The notes: generated by a model not told the origin, from the sequence alone. A DNA stretch of 64,000 nucleotides from Cantharellus purpuraceus (GCA_025174535.1 JALBUN010000049.1:248001-312000), one strand, 5' to 3'. Counted from the stretch's first letter, positions 34,903 to 47,137 are shown. Program-made: numbers and translations.

Positions 34903-36844
34903 TCAGACAGTGTGACATAAATGAATCGGACGCACTGGTCGATGCTCTGTCTCGTGGTCGACATGGACAAAGGCCCGCTCGACGTTGGGTAGTAATTCAA
35001 TCTTATCCTGTAGTCGTTGCGCTAAATCATGTGCTCTCCACAGCTCCGTATTCGCTGGCATGACGACGTCAACCTCTACGAAATAGTCCTGAATTCGCAT
35101 ACGTGACCGCTATAAGAACCAGGGGAGCAAAGCTACGTACCGGTCCACTCTGTATAGGCGAAAGCCAGACAGAAGTTAGTAGGCCTTCCACAGTGCAGCA
35201 CAAAGGAAGCAGACCCACATGATATGCTCGCACAGTATCCAATTTCTCGATCTCATGGCTAAATGTCATAGCTTTGTATATAATGAGTTGCAGAAACTCG
35301 TGAGGGGCTGACTTCCCCGCTAAGAGCTCGAATTGGAAATACATGGTCCGTGACCAAGCGACGATCACTCCAAGTGCAATCTATCCATGTCATGAAATGC
35401 GTCACGTGACATAAACTGCGGACGGTGAGAGCCACGTACAATCATGCCCCCCATGGGATCAAGATCTGTACATGGACACATGAGAAAATAGACGGGGCTT
35501 AAATGTGGGAAGCTCACACCACTTGAGTTTGCTGCCACCTGCAGACATCAAAATGCCTGCACACCAGCCTGAGCAAACAGCGAGCATATCATGCTGAGAA
35601 CACTCACCAAACGTGTTTATCCATAGGTCATTTCTATGGTCTTCCCAAAGCATTCGCACCTGGCTTGAAGACTCGCGCAGGCCAAAGCAATAAAGAAAGA
35701 GAAGGAACTTGACACCTGTAGGGTTGTCAGCATGCATACATATAGTGTGGCATGTGGCCACTCACCTAATGCTGCCGCAACAGAGACTAATGACGGGATA
35801 TGAAGCGTGTTAGTGTCAGCCCCCTTGTGTGTCAATAGTGTCCGGACAGACTCCACTGTCACGACAAGGTTCACGGAACCCATTCTGTTCGATGTGAGTG
35901 AATCATCCAAAAACATTATAGAATAACTCACAGTGCACCTGCAAGCATGGAACGACATGTTATTCAGTGATCTGGCCCTAGGGAATGCGGTACAACTTGC
36001 CATAGATAATGTTACCGATCGTCTCTAATCGTGCCCCCCCGACGGGCCACTTGTTCACATCTAGAGAGTTTGCTTTGCGGTGCAGCCAGAATAGCATGAC
36101 ATTGCTACCCAGATCAAAAATAGAATCAATGCCGGTGGCCAGGAGTGACAGAGAAATGGAGGATATCGCTGCATACACTGAAAGATGGGTGCAATCAGCT
36201 GTAAATGCAGATTCGCAGAGATGTGGCATACACTGTATTACACATAACGCGAAGTTCGCACACAGACTAGCCCAAACAGCTATCTTGACCTGCGCAAGAG
36301 AAGGATTTGTGGCTGGGGTGGGTATGATGGTTGCATACATGACTCACCGGCAACCGAGCCGCTTCCTCCTCCTCGTGAGCCTCTGCAGTATGTCTTTCCA
36401 TTGATTTGAGCAGGGAATCGATAAGCTGCATTTGTGTGATCAAGGAGAAGGCAAGAACTTATGCGCGACCAACCTTATTTTGCTTTCGTTGATATCGTGC
36501 GACCTTCTTGGCCCCTTTGTTTCCTTTCCGTAGTTGAAAAAGTTGGGCTTCCGACTTCAATCCTTCACGAAACATGTATGGGTCTGCTGCACTCTCCTCA
36601 ATTCGAGGAGATTTTTCGATATCGAGGTCTGGTGAGATATCGATGCGTGTGCTAGGACCGGAGGATTGGGTGTCTCCAGATGTGCCGATATTGTGCAGGG
36701 TGCTGCTTAGATCGTCTGTGAGACATGGCTATATGGGTGGATTATTTATAAGGTTGAGGAGGTGGGTGAGGGGCAAAGGATGCACACCTGGTGCGAGGCC
36801 TGGGCGAGAGGTGCTTGAGGCGGCATGCCATTGTCACTCGTCAT
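34903..36844 (-). CDS. Cation diffusion facilitator, Mn-type
   Basis: This membrane antiporter exports divalent metal from the cytosol into an organelle or out of the cell. It starts MTSDNGMPPQAPLAQ at 36844 (exon 1 36844-36788). A cytosolic N-terminus follows, with LRKGNKGAKKVARYQRKQNK and LIDSLLKSMERHTAEAHEEEE. Membrane segments start at VKIAVWASLCANFAL. GIDSIFDLGSNVML has DxxxD in helix 2, and the later DHRND has DxxxD in helix 5; DxxxD at both sites is the manganese-type signature. LEVDG-like C-terminal elements are DYFVEVDVVMPANTELWRAH and FVHVDHETEH. The stop is at 34905-34903. At least ten exons include a 7-nt exon (35938-35932), a 9-nt exon (35149-35141) and a GC-AG intron (36000-35939). 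Confidence 0.9.
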
Positions 36845-38155
36845 GGAAGAAACGTGCAAGAGATTAGTTCCCGCTGAGAGCGAGCACAAGAGACCGCGAG
36901 AGAAATTGAAATAGGTCCGAAATATCCACGCGTGAGCCTGACCCAAAACAAAGGTAATAGACGGGACACGATTAGATATCGGTTACTTGATCTCGGCACG
37001 ATCAAACAACTCACCACTGAGTGCTGGAGAAAGCGCGAAAAGATTGGGGATGATGTGGGATGGATAGCGTGGAGAGAGTGGTGATGGAGAAGGAAAAGGA
37101 GCTCCGGGGTCGGCGTTTGAATCTCTTCTCAGGTGTCAGTTCGACAATATTTCGCGAGCTGAACGCACCTACCGCTCCCCACGCTATGCTAATGCGCTTG
37201 AATCAGTTTGTCATTGAGCGAACGAGCATTTACCGTACATTCGGGCTGATCCAACTTCGTCCGAGATGTCTATCTGGTGTCTATTGCTTCTACATCTCTT
37301 CGCAACGATTGTCAAGAGCTTTCGCTGAAGCTAGTTCGAAGTTTATGTAACGTTAAGCAATTGCAGATCTTATTTGTTACCTGAACCAAAAGAGCGGTTC
37401 GTGCGCCAAGAGCCTCGATCGCCCACCATGCTTAATAGCTGACCTATGGCTTACAAACAGGCACCCCTTTAGCCGTATACGACCACATCTCTTGCGTCTC
37501 TGGCGACGAACCCTCGGGAGCAACTCCTCATACTACTTGCTAGCTGTGGCTCGCCGACGGCGCTAAACGCCGCAGCTCAAAAGCGGAGGCTGTTGTTTAA
37601 ATTTCAGCGTTTTCAGTTCGCTGTAGTATTTACCGGACCAGACCGCGGAGAGGTGCGTGCATGGCCAAAAGGCAATCTGTATTCTTTTAACGAACTAGCC
37701 ATGTTACGTTACGGAAGAATGACAGCGTCTCAACTTGAGAATACGAAGCAAGTCTCTCAAAATAGCCCAATTGCCTGTCTTATTTATAGGTCCACCTTCG
37801 AGCCTGAAAGTGGCAATTATAATGTTTCACAAAAGTTATTGCTAACTGTAACTATCACTCCTCGCATGGAGTAGCTATATCGCTCGTACATCCTAACTCT
37901 CCTGATCAGCGCCTTTTGCAACTCCAACTCTTCTCATTTGCTGTCCATATTTATAAACGTCCATCGGATCTCGCACGTATATCATTAGTTGTGTTCCAGA
38001 AGAACACGATGGATGAAAATACCAGCAAAAACACAAGCGTAGCGTTCTAAAGACGAGCAATTCAATTACATTGATCAATAGAGACGCATGGTCACATCGG
38101 AGCTTCAACCCATTCATGAGACACAATCTGCCGTCCGTCTTCTGGGATCAGTAGA
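36845..38155. other. Intergenic region, no gene supported
   Basis: Upstream of the CDF gene and downstream of the XPF-like gene. Frames at 37060-37350 and 37593-37874 are short and motif-free. The 5' part should hold the CDF promoter. Confidence 0.55.
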
Positions 38156-41100
38156 CTACCACTCCATAGCGTCATCCTGTGCTGCACGGCGATCCCCACG
38201 CTCCCCAGTCATCTCCACAGCCCCATTGTCATAGCATGAAGTGTCCTCAAACCATTCGGGTACCTGCCTGAAAGACGTCGTTGTACTTTGTGCGGCAGGT
38301 GACAAAGGCTGTGTTGATGCAACACGTGCCAGACGGTGAGCAATGTCTCCATTTAGTATGCTCTAGACAAGCTGAACATGAGTACAGGGCCCTAGTAGTG
38401 TACGAGAGCGGCTTACAACGCGCCGCGCCCCGACCATCGTAGAAAACGTCTCGAACCTGTTGCCAGGCTCCATATCAATGAAAGTATTGAAATCAACATG
38501 GCACAGAATCATGGCAGCCGCATAGACGTTCATCCCTTTAATCTGAGCCAAATCCATCTCGTCCTGATTCGCAAGACCAAAAAACAGTCAGCCAAATAAT
38601 AGACATACTTATGAATGAGGTACTTGAACCTCGTGGAAGTCATCCGTCAGCCACACCCGGTCATCCGCCAGTCGCACGGCTGAAGCACTCTCAGCCATAT
38701 CCCCCACCAGTCTCGCAAATCTCGCAGCCTCCCCCACGTCCCGTGCATACGCATATCGCACCTCCATATCTCGAGACTTATTCCCAGTCACCATTCCATC
38801 CATAATAGCGAGCGTTCGCTTGAACCTTCTGAGGGCCTTCACGATAGCAGGAGAGAACGCATATGGTGTCAGCGCAGTGCCAGAGTCAGACTTTTCCCCG
38901 CGGTAACATAAGGAAGTAGAAAAAGCCTCGAAAACGATGACCAGACGGGAGAAATCCCATGATATCCTGGCAACCTTCTCTGCCAACGCCTCACCGCTGA
39001 CAGGAAGAGGTGCAAGAGGAACAAAGAGCAGCGCTGTTTCCAAGTCAATAATGAGATCCACCCCCTTTGTCGCAGAGGTGTCTCGTTCAATGAGCTCCAC
39101 ATTGCAATCAAGTGAAACCAAATGTCTGAGCAGGAAAGTTTTCTGAATGACATCTAACGATGCAATGTACCGATGTCGTAACGAAGAGCAGATCCATTCA
39201 CCAGGCAAACTCAGTGTGTTAGCGTCCATCAACTCAGGAGGTACGTCGCGTAGTGAAGATGCCACATCCACCAGAGGTTCTGGCTCTGGCTCTGGCAGTG
39301 ACGAAAGAGGGGAAGGGGCTTCACGAGCAGCTATGCCTCTCAATCTCATAAAGTTCGACAATGATTCCCGAGCTAAAGCCTTTTCCGAACTGGGAACGCT
39401 AGATAGGCTAACCAGAGACTTGAGAGGCATAAGCGGCGCAGAAGATGCAGTAACACAACTCGGGAGAACTGAATCTAGAGGCAATATTGGAGGCACTCTG
39501 CAGGATGAGATATCCTGAGCCACTGAGGATAAGTCTGTCCAGTTCTCTACGAAAGTTCCAGCAGAAGCACTTGTCCAATTCTCATCCGCCAGTAAAGCTG
39601 CACGAGCTGCCTCTTCAGCCGTCCAGATAGGGTCTGAATGATGATTCAGAAAGTTCGTTCCACAAACTTGTAAAGTCTCGGATTCTGGGATATCCCCACC
39701 ATGATTCCAGAATGGATCATCTTGCGATTGGAGATCCCGTTCCGGAGAGCACAGCTGGTTGAATGAAAATCGGCTACGATCGTTATCTTGCATAACTTCT
39801 GTGTCTTTGTGAATCTCTGAGTTGCCCAGCACATCAGCAACAGGCTCTAGCGGCTTGTGACGCTTAGGTGTCGGACTTTCAACTCCTCCCGACCCTGGAG
39901 AATCGGCGAAAGTCTCGCTTCCGGCTGTAGCAATCTCTGTGTCATAGAGACAATTCAGTTGCTGGTGTGAAACCCTTCTTCTTTCTGCTCTTGTCAGCAC
40001 CACATCGTATCGGCTCCAATCTTCATTCCAATTGCCCGTCCAATCAATGGCCGGCTCGGTAACAATATTACCTCCAAAACAATGTTCTGAGACCGTCCCG
40101 TCCTCTTCCAAGGTCTTAAGAAGCTTCTTCAGTTGAAATTCTTCATCTTCTTGGCTCGGACTTAGATCTAACTGTGAGTACAGCTTTGGTTGATGTTCGG
40201 CATTAGCGAGTTCTTCCGTTCTGGGAATACTGGTGCCGAAGTTAAACGGTCTAACCGAATGCTCACGGTAAGATCCTCATGATCGAATACAAATAAGACG
40301 AAGGCACTTGCAACGCACCTCCAGGAAAGTTCAATATTCAACGACTGGACTCCAGTGACCTTTTTAAGAGAGATGGAAACAGGCTCAACTCCCAATTTCG
40401 TGGAGGGCCGGGTTTTGTCAGTCTTGACAGAAACAAAGGAGCGCACGGAGGAGGGCAGTTTGCGGGGCGAGTAAGAACTTGGGTGTACATAAGGTTCCCT
40501 CAAGTTGGGTACTCGATATCACATCAGCTGGCAGTTACGTTATACAAGCCTTCACTCACCATTCATCATCAATGCTTCCTTCTCTTCTATTCTTTCACGC
40601 ATGATGTAATCTTCAGCACTCTGTCCGCCGACAGGTGCACAAAGCTGCGCAACTAGAGCATCGAATCCCGTACCAGATGAAGAAGCTTCGTTTCGGGCCA
40701 TATGTTGATGGGCAGCGCTGTGACTAGTAGTGGAGGACTTCGCCGGTGAAGGAGGCTGTCCTAGAATGGACAATGACACTGATGGGGAGTGATGGAGGGA
40801 AGTGTCTGCACTGGGCTCAGGGTCTATAGATACTGAGGGAAGCAGCGGTGACAAAAATGTAGCAAGCCTAGTGTAACATCACGTAACCCCCCTGAGACGG
40901 CAATTCAATCCACGGACCTCTGCTCACTGTGTCTGTTCTTTCCGACTCGGCCTGGTTTATGGATTCGAGGAACCAAGTATTCCTCTGTAATGGTTCTACG
41001 TCAGGTCATGAAGAATAAAAGAGGTAGTATAGCGTGCCCATTTTCTCTTCTGAGGTTGATTCATTTAGGGGCTGGTTCGGAGGCGTGAGGGCAAAGAGTT

Positions 41101-42111
41101 CGTCCACTTCTCTCCCGCTTGATTGAGATCCAGCTTCTAGTGAAGGTGTATCAGAGGAGGCGCTTTGGGACTTGGGAGGTGGAGGCATGACATCTGAATG
41201 TGACGAATATAAAGGCGTTAATTGAAGTCAATTTCGGCATAGAATTGGACTGACTCCAGCCGTCAACCACCAACATATGCGAATTAGATGGATCTTCCAT
41301 TTCTTGGCTTTCTACATTTACTGGAGGCACAAGGCAGAGAGAACGAATGTCCGAGAGTTTCTCCATGCCTCTCACACTGGTTATTTCTAGCTGGCGAGGA
41401 AATATTGGTGGTGACATTGGGCACAAAAGATTGACAGGCGGAGGCATTTCACTGTGTAAAAAGGAATGCACCATATTAGGCAGTTCATCATTCGGGGATT
41501 TACGACGCGGTTGAGCATCCGGGACATGTGCCAATAGAGACTTTATGGCTTCAAGAGTTTCTTGGTCTAGAGTGGGACGAATATTTCTATACCAGTTCCA
41601 GAGATAAGTATAACGCAGAGTATGCATACAGGCATGCGTACAAGAGTTGGTCTTGCTCGCGCTGAGAGAATACAACTTCTTCAAAGGCTTCATCAGCAAC
41701 GGTCTTGATTTTCAAGTGCTCCAAATATTGCGAATTACAGCGCCTGGATGATCTGATCAGTCTTGACGACGATTCTCCTACTCTAGGTGTCTGACGGATG
41801 GCTCGGGTTGTCAAGACGGATGTGAACAGACTGTAAGCATTGGTGTATGATGCTTGGAATACAGATCAACGCATCAATTACAGACTAGCGTAATTGACTA
41901 GTGTAATATAACTATGCAGCTTACTTTCATCCACTGTTCTCCAGCATTGTTTCGTAGGTGGGTCTCCACCATCTGGTTTCCCTAATGTGTCTGCAATATA
42001 TTGACGCGTCTGAGCGTCAATTGACCATGTCTGATCATATGGTTTCTGGTCCGTTATCCCGAGCTTCATAGACAATTCTTCATATGGCTCCACGGGCAGT
42101 GCAAGGGACAT
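38156..42111 (-). CDS. XPF-like fold and helix-hairpin-helix protein, candidate ZIP2/SHOC1 homologue
   Basis: A large multi-exon gene. It starts MSLALPVEPYEELSMKLGIT at 42111; exons follow around 41797-41640, 41590-41230, 41188-41040, 40854-40555, 40503-40320 and 40250-38628, then 38570-38415 and 38340-38156. The long N-terminal part is disordered and Ser/Pro-rich. Near 39180-38640 the reading RYIASLDVIQKTFLLRHL, VELIERD, GVDLIIDLETALLFVPL and SRLVIVFEAF looks like an inactive XPF nuclease fold. The next exon, DLAQIKGMNVYAAAMILCHV, continues with a second helix pair as in XPF-type (HhH)2 domains. That architecture, a disordered N-terminus plus XPF-like and HhH, is known for the meiotic crossover proteins ZIP2 and SHOC1. 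Function is inference; exon ends in the N-terminal half are approximate. Confidence 0.65.
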
Positions 42112-42812
42112 TGGTTCGTCAACAGGAACAACATGAAGACAGTCAGACAGCAGCTAGGCGGGGGAAAGAATTTCGTTGACGGTAAAGAACCATCCCTATA
42201 TCATAAATTTATCGGGGAGACTCGCTTACCTTTGAAACTTCTGCACGTGTATAAGTCACATAATTGATTGTGAGATGAGTGAGCGAGTAACGGAATAGAA
42301 GCTTTCGTATGTGTCCTCTAAGAGCATACTCTTTTCCAATGTCCATGCGAATAGTCGGAGATTGAGTAGAGTTATAGTCAGCACTAGAATCAATCAAGCT
42401 TCAAGATTGAACGTAACTTTGACTAAGCGCATAGTCACGTGACCGAAGTGATGTCTCGTCTCCTTCGACGCCCCTGAGCATTGTCTACCGTTCTCGCCAT
42501 AGCAGGCCATGGCTTATGTTCCTAGCTCAACGGAAAGGAGAAAGGGAAACCCTAGCTATTCTATAGCTAAACAAGGAAGGCTTTGAGGTGATCTTCCATC
42601 TGCCAGATCTGCGTCATTAGTCTAGTTAGCTTTGCTTTGACGAAGAACCGCATGCCCAGCTACACAAGCGGGCATTAGGTGTTGAAACCTAGATGCTTGT
42701 GGCTGACCAGCACTATCCGCGGCATTTATAAAGTCCACAACCGCCCTGCCAAAAGTTGAACGTTGCCTCAACGAGTACTCATTTCGACCGCAAGTTTATC
42801 CCGATTCCTAGC
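42112..42812. other. Divergent intergenic region
   Basis: Between the start of the XPF-like gene and the start of the small plus-strand gene; both promoters should lie here. A tttataaag near 42725 is a plausible TATA element for the plus gene. Nothing else is seen. Confidence 0.5.
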
Positions 42813-43540
42813 ATGCATTCTCTAAGTTACAATTCAAATACGTCTTGGGATCGAATGCAACCACATTCCTCGTCCTCCTTTCCACAGGAAGTCCAACCGA
42901 CTCCTCAACCAACGCGTCAAAGTTTGGATAGTTGCCTCGAGTCTCTAGACTTTGATCATTTCTTCGAGCGGTTCGACATCAATAGCCCTGTTTCAAAATA
43001 CTTCGAAACGTTGTCTCTGGGCTCTTTATCGAAGCTCATGGGGGTAGCATTCACTTCCGTATCCTCCTGGGATCCCAATTCGCCCTCGCCCAAGTCTATC
43101 AAACGCGCACGATTGGAGTTGGACGATGAACTCGAAATGCTCGATACGATGCTAAAGCTTATGCAGGGATCACGGCTAGAGGTCGGGGATGTCAGAGACA
43201 CTCTACAATGGGTCAGGGGCATTAATCGGATCGTCCTTGACAGTGACTTCTTGGATCACGTACACCATATCCCAACTACATTCCAGCAACCCCCTGCAGG
43301 AGTGTCAAGTTATCAATGTTCGAGCTATCACGACAATACCTCGTTGTTCTACTGGGAACGCCATCCCAGCCGATCTTTCCAGTGCGAGCGTGGCTATTGT
43401 GGACGATATTCTATCTCCAGATCGTTGACTGGCAAAGAATTGCTAGCCAAGCTTCCTTCCGGTTACTCCATGATGGAGATTATCAATGGTCGGGAATGGG
43501 CCTTGTAGCAAGTACTGATGCCAGTCCGTGTGAACAGTAA
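42813..43540 (+). CDS. Hypothetical protein, weak model
   Basis: An open frame from ATG at 42813 (MHSLSYNSNTSWD) continues to a stop at 43506-43508 without an intron, 231 codons. Around 43300 the composition changes. A 65-bp intron with gtgtca and cccag ends would instead lead to a C-terminus reading PIFPVRAWLLWTIFYLQIVD and stopping at 43538-43540. The N-terminal 150 residues are acidic and helical, with LDDELEMLDTMLKLMQ. No family is recognised. Either model could be right, so the end coordinate covers both. Confidence 0.45.
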
Positions 43541-44059
43541 CATTTGGCTGCAGAGGCTGGACATATACTGGGTAAAACCCGTCCAAATTTTGGTCCTTCC
43601 TTGCAATGTTTATCAATGATGTTACAACCAATTATATTCAATGCATTTTGCTTTGTATTATGCAAACGTAGGTGTGTACGGCCATGGGATGCATTGCATT
43701 GGGCCGGTCGATCAAACGAGGTGGCTCAGCAGAACATATTCTTACATTGACTTTAATTGTGGTTCTCTGTATCCCAGCAGAGTTCAACTGATACCCAGAA
43801 AGTTGGCTTGTAATAGATGTTCAATCGTGATTTATTGATGGCTTCATGTTGACTAACTCCTGAGCTGACTAGTAGTTTGATTGTTTTCCTCGAGTCCTCG
43901 TTACGGATGTATAAGGAATGTAAGATGGTGTGATCGATATGTTTTCAATTGTGAAGCGATGGCCCACTTATAAGGTCTGAAGGTTCAACGTTCAACGAAT
44001 GCAGTGGTGGGATCCAGCTTAGGTAATCACGACGGTTACAAGTTGCTCTCGTCTCTTTC
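43541..44059. other. Intergenic region
   Basis: AT-rich; contains the presumed promoter of the downstream type II membrane protein. No gene is seen. Confidence 0.55.
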
Positions 44060-46351
44060 ATGCCCCCGAAGTTAAACTCAACTCCCGCCTATTCGTCTAA
44101 CATCGAACTTTATGGCGACTCAGAGTCAGCGGGACTGACACCTCGTACTCCATACTCGCGTGTAACAGCAAATGCAGAGGAAGGCCGTTCGCGACGCGTG
44201 GGACCAGCTATCCCAGTGAACGGAGACATCGCGGAGGATGAAGATGACGGGAACCTTGACGAAATAGATCTGCTCCAGACTCAGAGTCATCCATTGTTGC
44301 ATAGCTCTGCTTCAGCATCCTTTCCCTTAGGTGGTGAACAGGCACGATGGAGTGGTAGCAGGAAGCAGAGCCGTATTTGGGGGGCAGTTAAAGAGAGATT
44401 GGTGCGGGGTCGACTACCCATAGGCCTGATTGCTGGGTCTGCAATTGCTCTCTTGCTACTTTTTCTGATCGTCATGTCCATTCGACGGCCAGATGCTTTG
44501 CAAGACTACATGGGTGTTAACGTCACAGCTATCGAGTATGGGTCTCTGGACGAGGAGAGTAAAGCACGGTTTAATGGATCAACCGTAATCGATTATATTG
44601 CAGCTGGGTATACATCATACCCATTGACTGCGGACCAGTACATCAGCGAATGTTGGAAAGTGACGAATGACCCACGCATGAAGTATTATGTCCCATATTG
44701 GTCAACCCGACCTGGAGCTGAATTAGATGTCCTTCACAAAGTATTCAAAACCATTATTGTGTGTTTTTGTTTCATTTACTGAGTCACATCTAGAAACCCA
44801 AACAAAGCACATGCTCTTCCAGTATTACTTATCTCCTAGATGGCTCCGTTGGTCTCATGGCGGATCTGGCACATTTGGCGCAGGTCGCCATGTTTGCACA
44901 CGAGGTATGAATGTCAAGTCGTATATCATTACTTCCTAAATGACTCGTCCCTGTCTGGTTATTAAAGCAAAATCGCACCCTCTTTGTATACGACGAACAC
45001 TGGAATAGAGGACGATGGACAGATCATTTCCTGCCATTTTCTGAAACTTTACCTGGAACTGAACCTGGATGCGCACCACCACCGCCCATGGGTGCGTAAC
45101 CATTTACATGATAAAAACTGGTCTAAATCTGGTGGCAAGAATAGAGTTGGTCGCATGCCCTCGCACGGCACGGTAAGCAGTCGAGTCTTGCAAAATACTA
45201 CCACATCTCCTTTCCTTACGTATTGTTGGCATAGTCATTGGGTATGTTCTGGCTACTCATTGCAACACATAATGACATGATATCCGGTAAGATTACTTCA
45301 GCTCGCATTGATTTTTTCCACATGGGTGAACTCTTCGAGGAAGAATTTGAAGACCCGTGAGTCCTTCCTTGATTCCGAGTTCTTGCACTGATGCTTGACT
45401 GCTTAGGTATAAGTATACTATAGAAAGGAAGAAACCCGTCTTCGATCGTGCTGCCGAAGCTTTTGCACAGTTTATACGGCCCAATGTTGCCAATCAAAAA
45501 CTCATCCAACGTGCTAGAGACGAACTTGCTCAACTTGCTGTTCCATCACAGAGTATGCACATCATGTGTTGCTTGCTGTGTTTGACCTCGCTTCTAATGA
45601 CGTCAGCCCAATTGTACAGACCGAGAGTACATTTCCGCGCACATTCGACGAGGGGATCTCAAAGCCATGTCGTGGAAGTATCAAAAGCTTCCCAAAGTAC
45701 AAGTTCCCACTACGGAATACGTTCAAGCCGTATGGCATATATATACTCAACTGCAGAATCTGTCCAATTCAGACGCATCGTTACCTGACCCACCGCTTAT
45801 CTACCTTGCTTCCGATTCTTCATCGGCAGCATCTGAATTCACAGAACTTCTCACTTCAAACGATAGCCTGGTTCAGAAATATGGCAACGAGACCCTCAAG
45901 CCCATAGTATACGGGCTCCGTACGAGCGCAGATTCAGAGCTTCGTAGTCTTGCGCCAGCGATAGAGTATGTGCAAGCTGATTGGAACAATCGTACTGAAG
46001 AGGACAGGATCAGGGAGACGAGAGGCGTAATTGTGGATTGGGCTTTACTCTCTGGAGCCTGGACACGCGAGCCAGATGATGGCTCAGAGGATGCCACGGA
46101 TACGAAAATTAACCTTGAAGCAGCTATTTGCACGCTTCCGTACGTTTAATTAATTTCTGTGGTACGCCTCTAGTATTTTAACTGGTCTTATTCGCAGCTC
46201 GAGTCTTTGCAAACTTGCAGCGGTGGGGCTGGGGTGGCGTCGTGCATTCGATTTTGGTAAGATAGACGTCGGTCCTGACCAGCGCTGGATTGATGTCGAC
46301 AATCATGGAAACATTGCTCCAATATGGAAAGCATTTGATATATTTAGTTGA
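44060..46351 (+). CDS. Type II membrane protein with HIRRGD motif, fucosyltransferase-like
   Basis: Start ATG at 44060 (MPPKLNSTPAYSSN). Exons 44060-44740, 44794-44904 and from 44968 are well defined; four or five more follow to a TGA at 46349-46351. An acidic cytosolic tail of about 125 residues precedes one membrane anchor (LPIGLIAGSAIALLLLFLIV), then a lumenal domain with N-glycosylation sites (NVT, NGS). FVYDEHWNRGRWTDHFLPF, ELVACPRTARHWV and RIDFFHMGELFEEEFED come before REYISAHIRRGD. HxRRGD-type motifs bind GDP-fucose in alpha-1,6-, O- and NodZ-type fucosyltransferases. The final exon ends with WRRAFDFGKIDVGPDQRW. A Golgi glycosyltransferase role is inferred; the acceptor is unknown. 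Splice sites between 45080 and 45620 are my best frame-consistent choice. Confidence 0.75.
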
Positions 46352-47050
46352 GTATTTATGATCAAGTATTTCTGTGTATCATGTTCTATTCAATTTTATA
46401 CCCGGTGGACTATTGGAATGGCCTCTATTTCCTCTGGTATCATACATTCATATTCCTCCTTTATGAATAAAGATTCTATTTGTTTGTGCAATTGTTTGGA
46501 AGCATTGTTTAGAAGCATCTAAACAATTACACAAACAAATAGAATATTTATCCATAAAGGAGGCATATAACAGCCTATGATGCATATTCATATTGCCAAG
46601 AGGGCCTGGCAGAGGAAAGAATGAGGAGCATATTATCAGGCAATATGGGCAATGATATACACATCTGGGGGCACACAAGACCAGAGTGAAATGGATAATA
46701 TATCACTATATGTCCAATGTCAGCAGGTTGCACTGGGTTGGAACTTGCTACAGCTGTAACTCCAACCAGTTGATCATGTCCAGCCCCTTTGTTACTTCTG
46801 GCTGTGTGGCTCTTATTACGTATACCGAATGTGTAGTACTTACAGATTGGTGACGCAGTTCCTCTAATTAATTTCTGAGACAACGCTGAGATGGAGGATA
46901 TTACCTCTAGTGACAGGCAGAATAAGGTTGGGTAGTTGGGTAGCTTGCTTTGATGCACGATAGGTGAGTTTCCACTATTTTGAATAAGAGAACAAGAGAA
47001 CGAGAGAATAAACGTCAGTTATTCTTAAACACGTGGAAGGATTTGTCACT
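46352..47050. other. Intergenic region with a fold-back repeat
   Basis: Holds the inverted repeat listed separately at 46455-46563. A 127-codon minus-strand frame at 46575-46958 shows no motif and is not annotated. Confidence 0.55.
46455..46563. repeat. 43-bp imperfect inverted repeat (fold-back)
   Basis: Left arm 46455-46497 and right arm 46521-46563 are reverse complements with three mismatches in 43 bases, around a 23-bp spacer. Core text is attctatttgtttgtg. It may be a transposon relic or a strong hairpin after the 3' end of the fucosyltransferase-like gene. Confidence 0.88.
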
Positions 47051-47137
47051 GCCTTGCTAGCTCAATCGGTAGAGCGTGAGACTCTTATGGAGTAAATTGG
47101 CATCTCAAGGTTGCGGGTTCGACCCCCGCGTGAGGCT
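47051..47137 (+). tRNA. tRNA-Lys(CTT) with a 14-nt intron
   Basis: Acceptor gccttgc (47051-47057) pairs with gtgaggc near the 3' end. The D-arm is tagctcaatcggtagagc. The anticodon stem tgaga (47077-47081) pairs with tctca (47103-47107). The anticodon CTT is 47084-47086. The intron tggagtaaattggc (47088-47101) sits in the canonical position, one base 3' of the anticodon. The T-arm is gcgggttcgacccccgc. It has internal A and B box sequences and a T-run downstream (47149 on) as a Pol III terminator. It delivers Lys at AAG codons. Confidence 0.95.
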
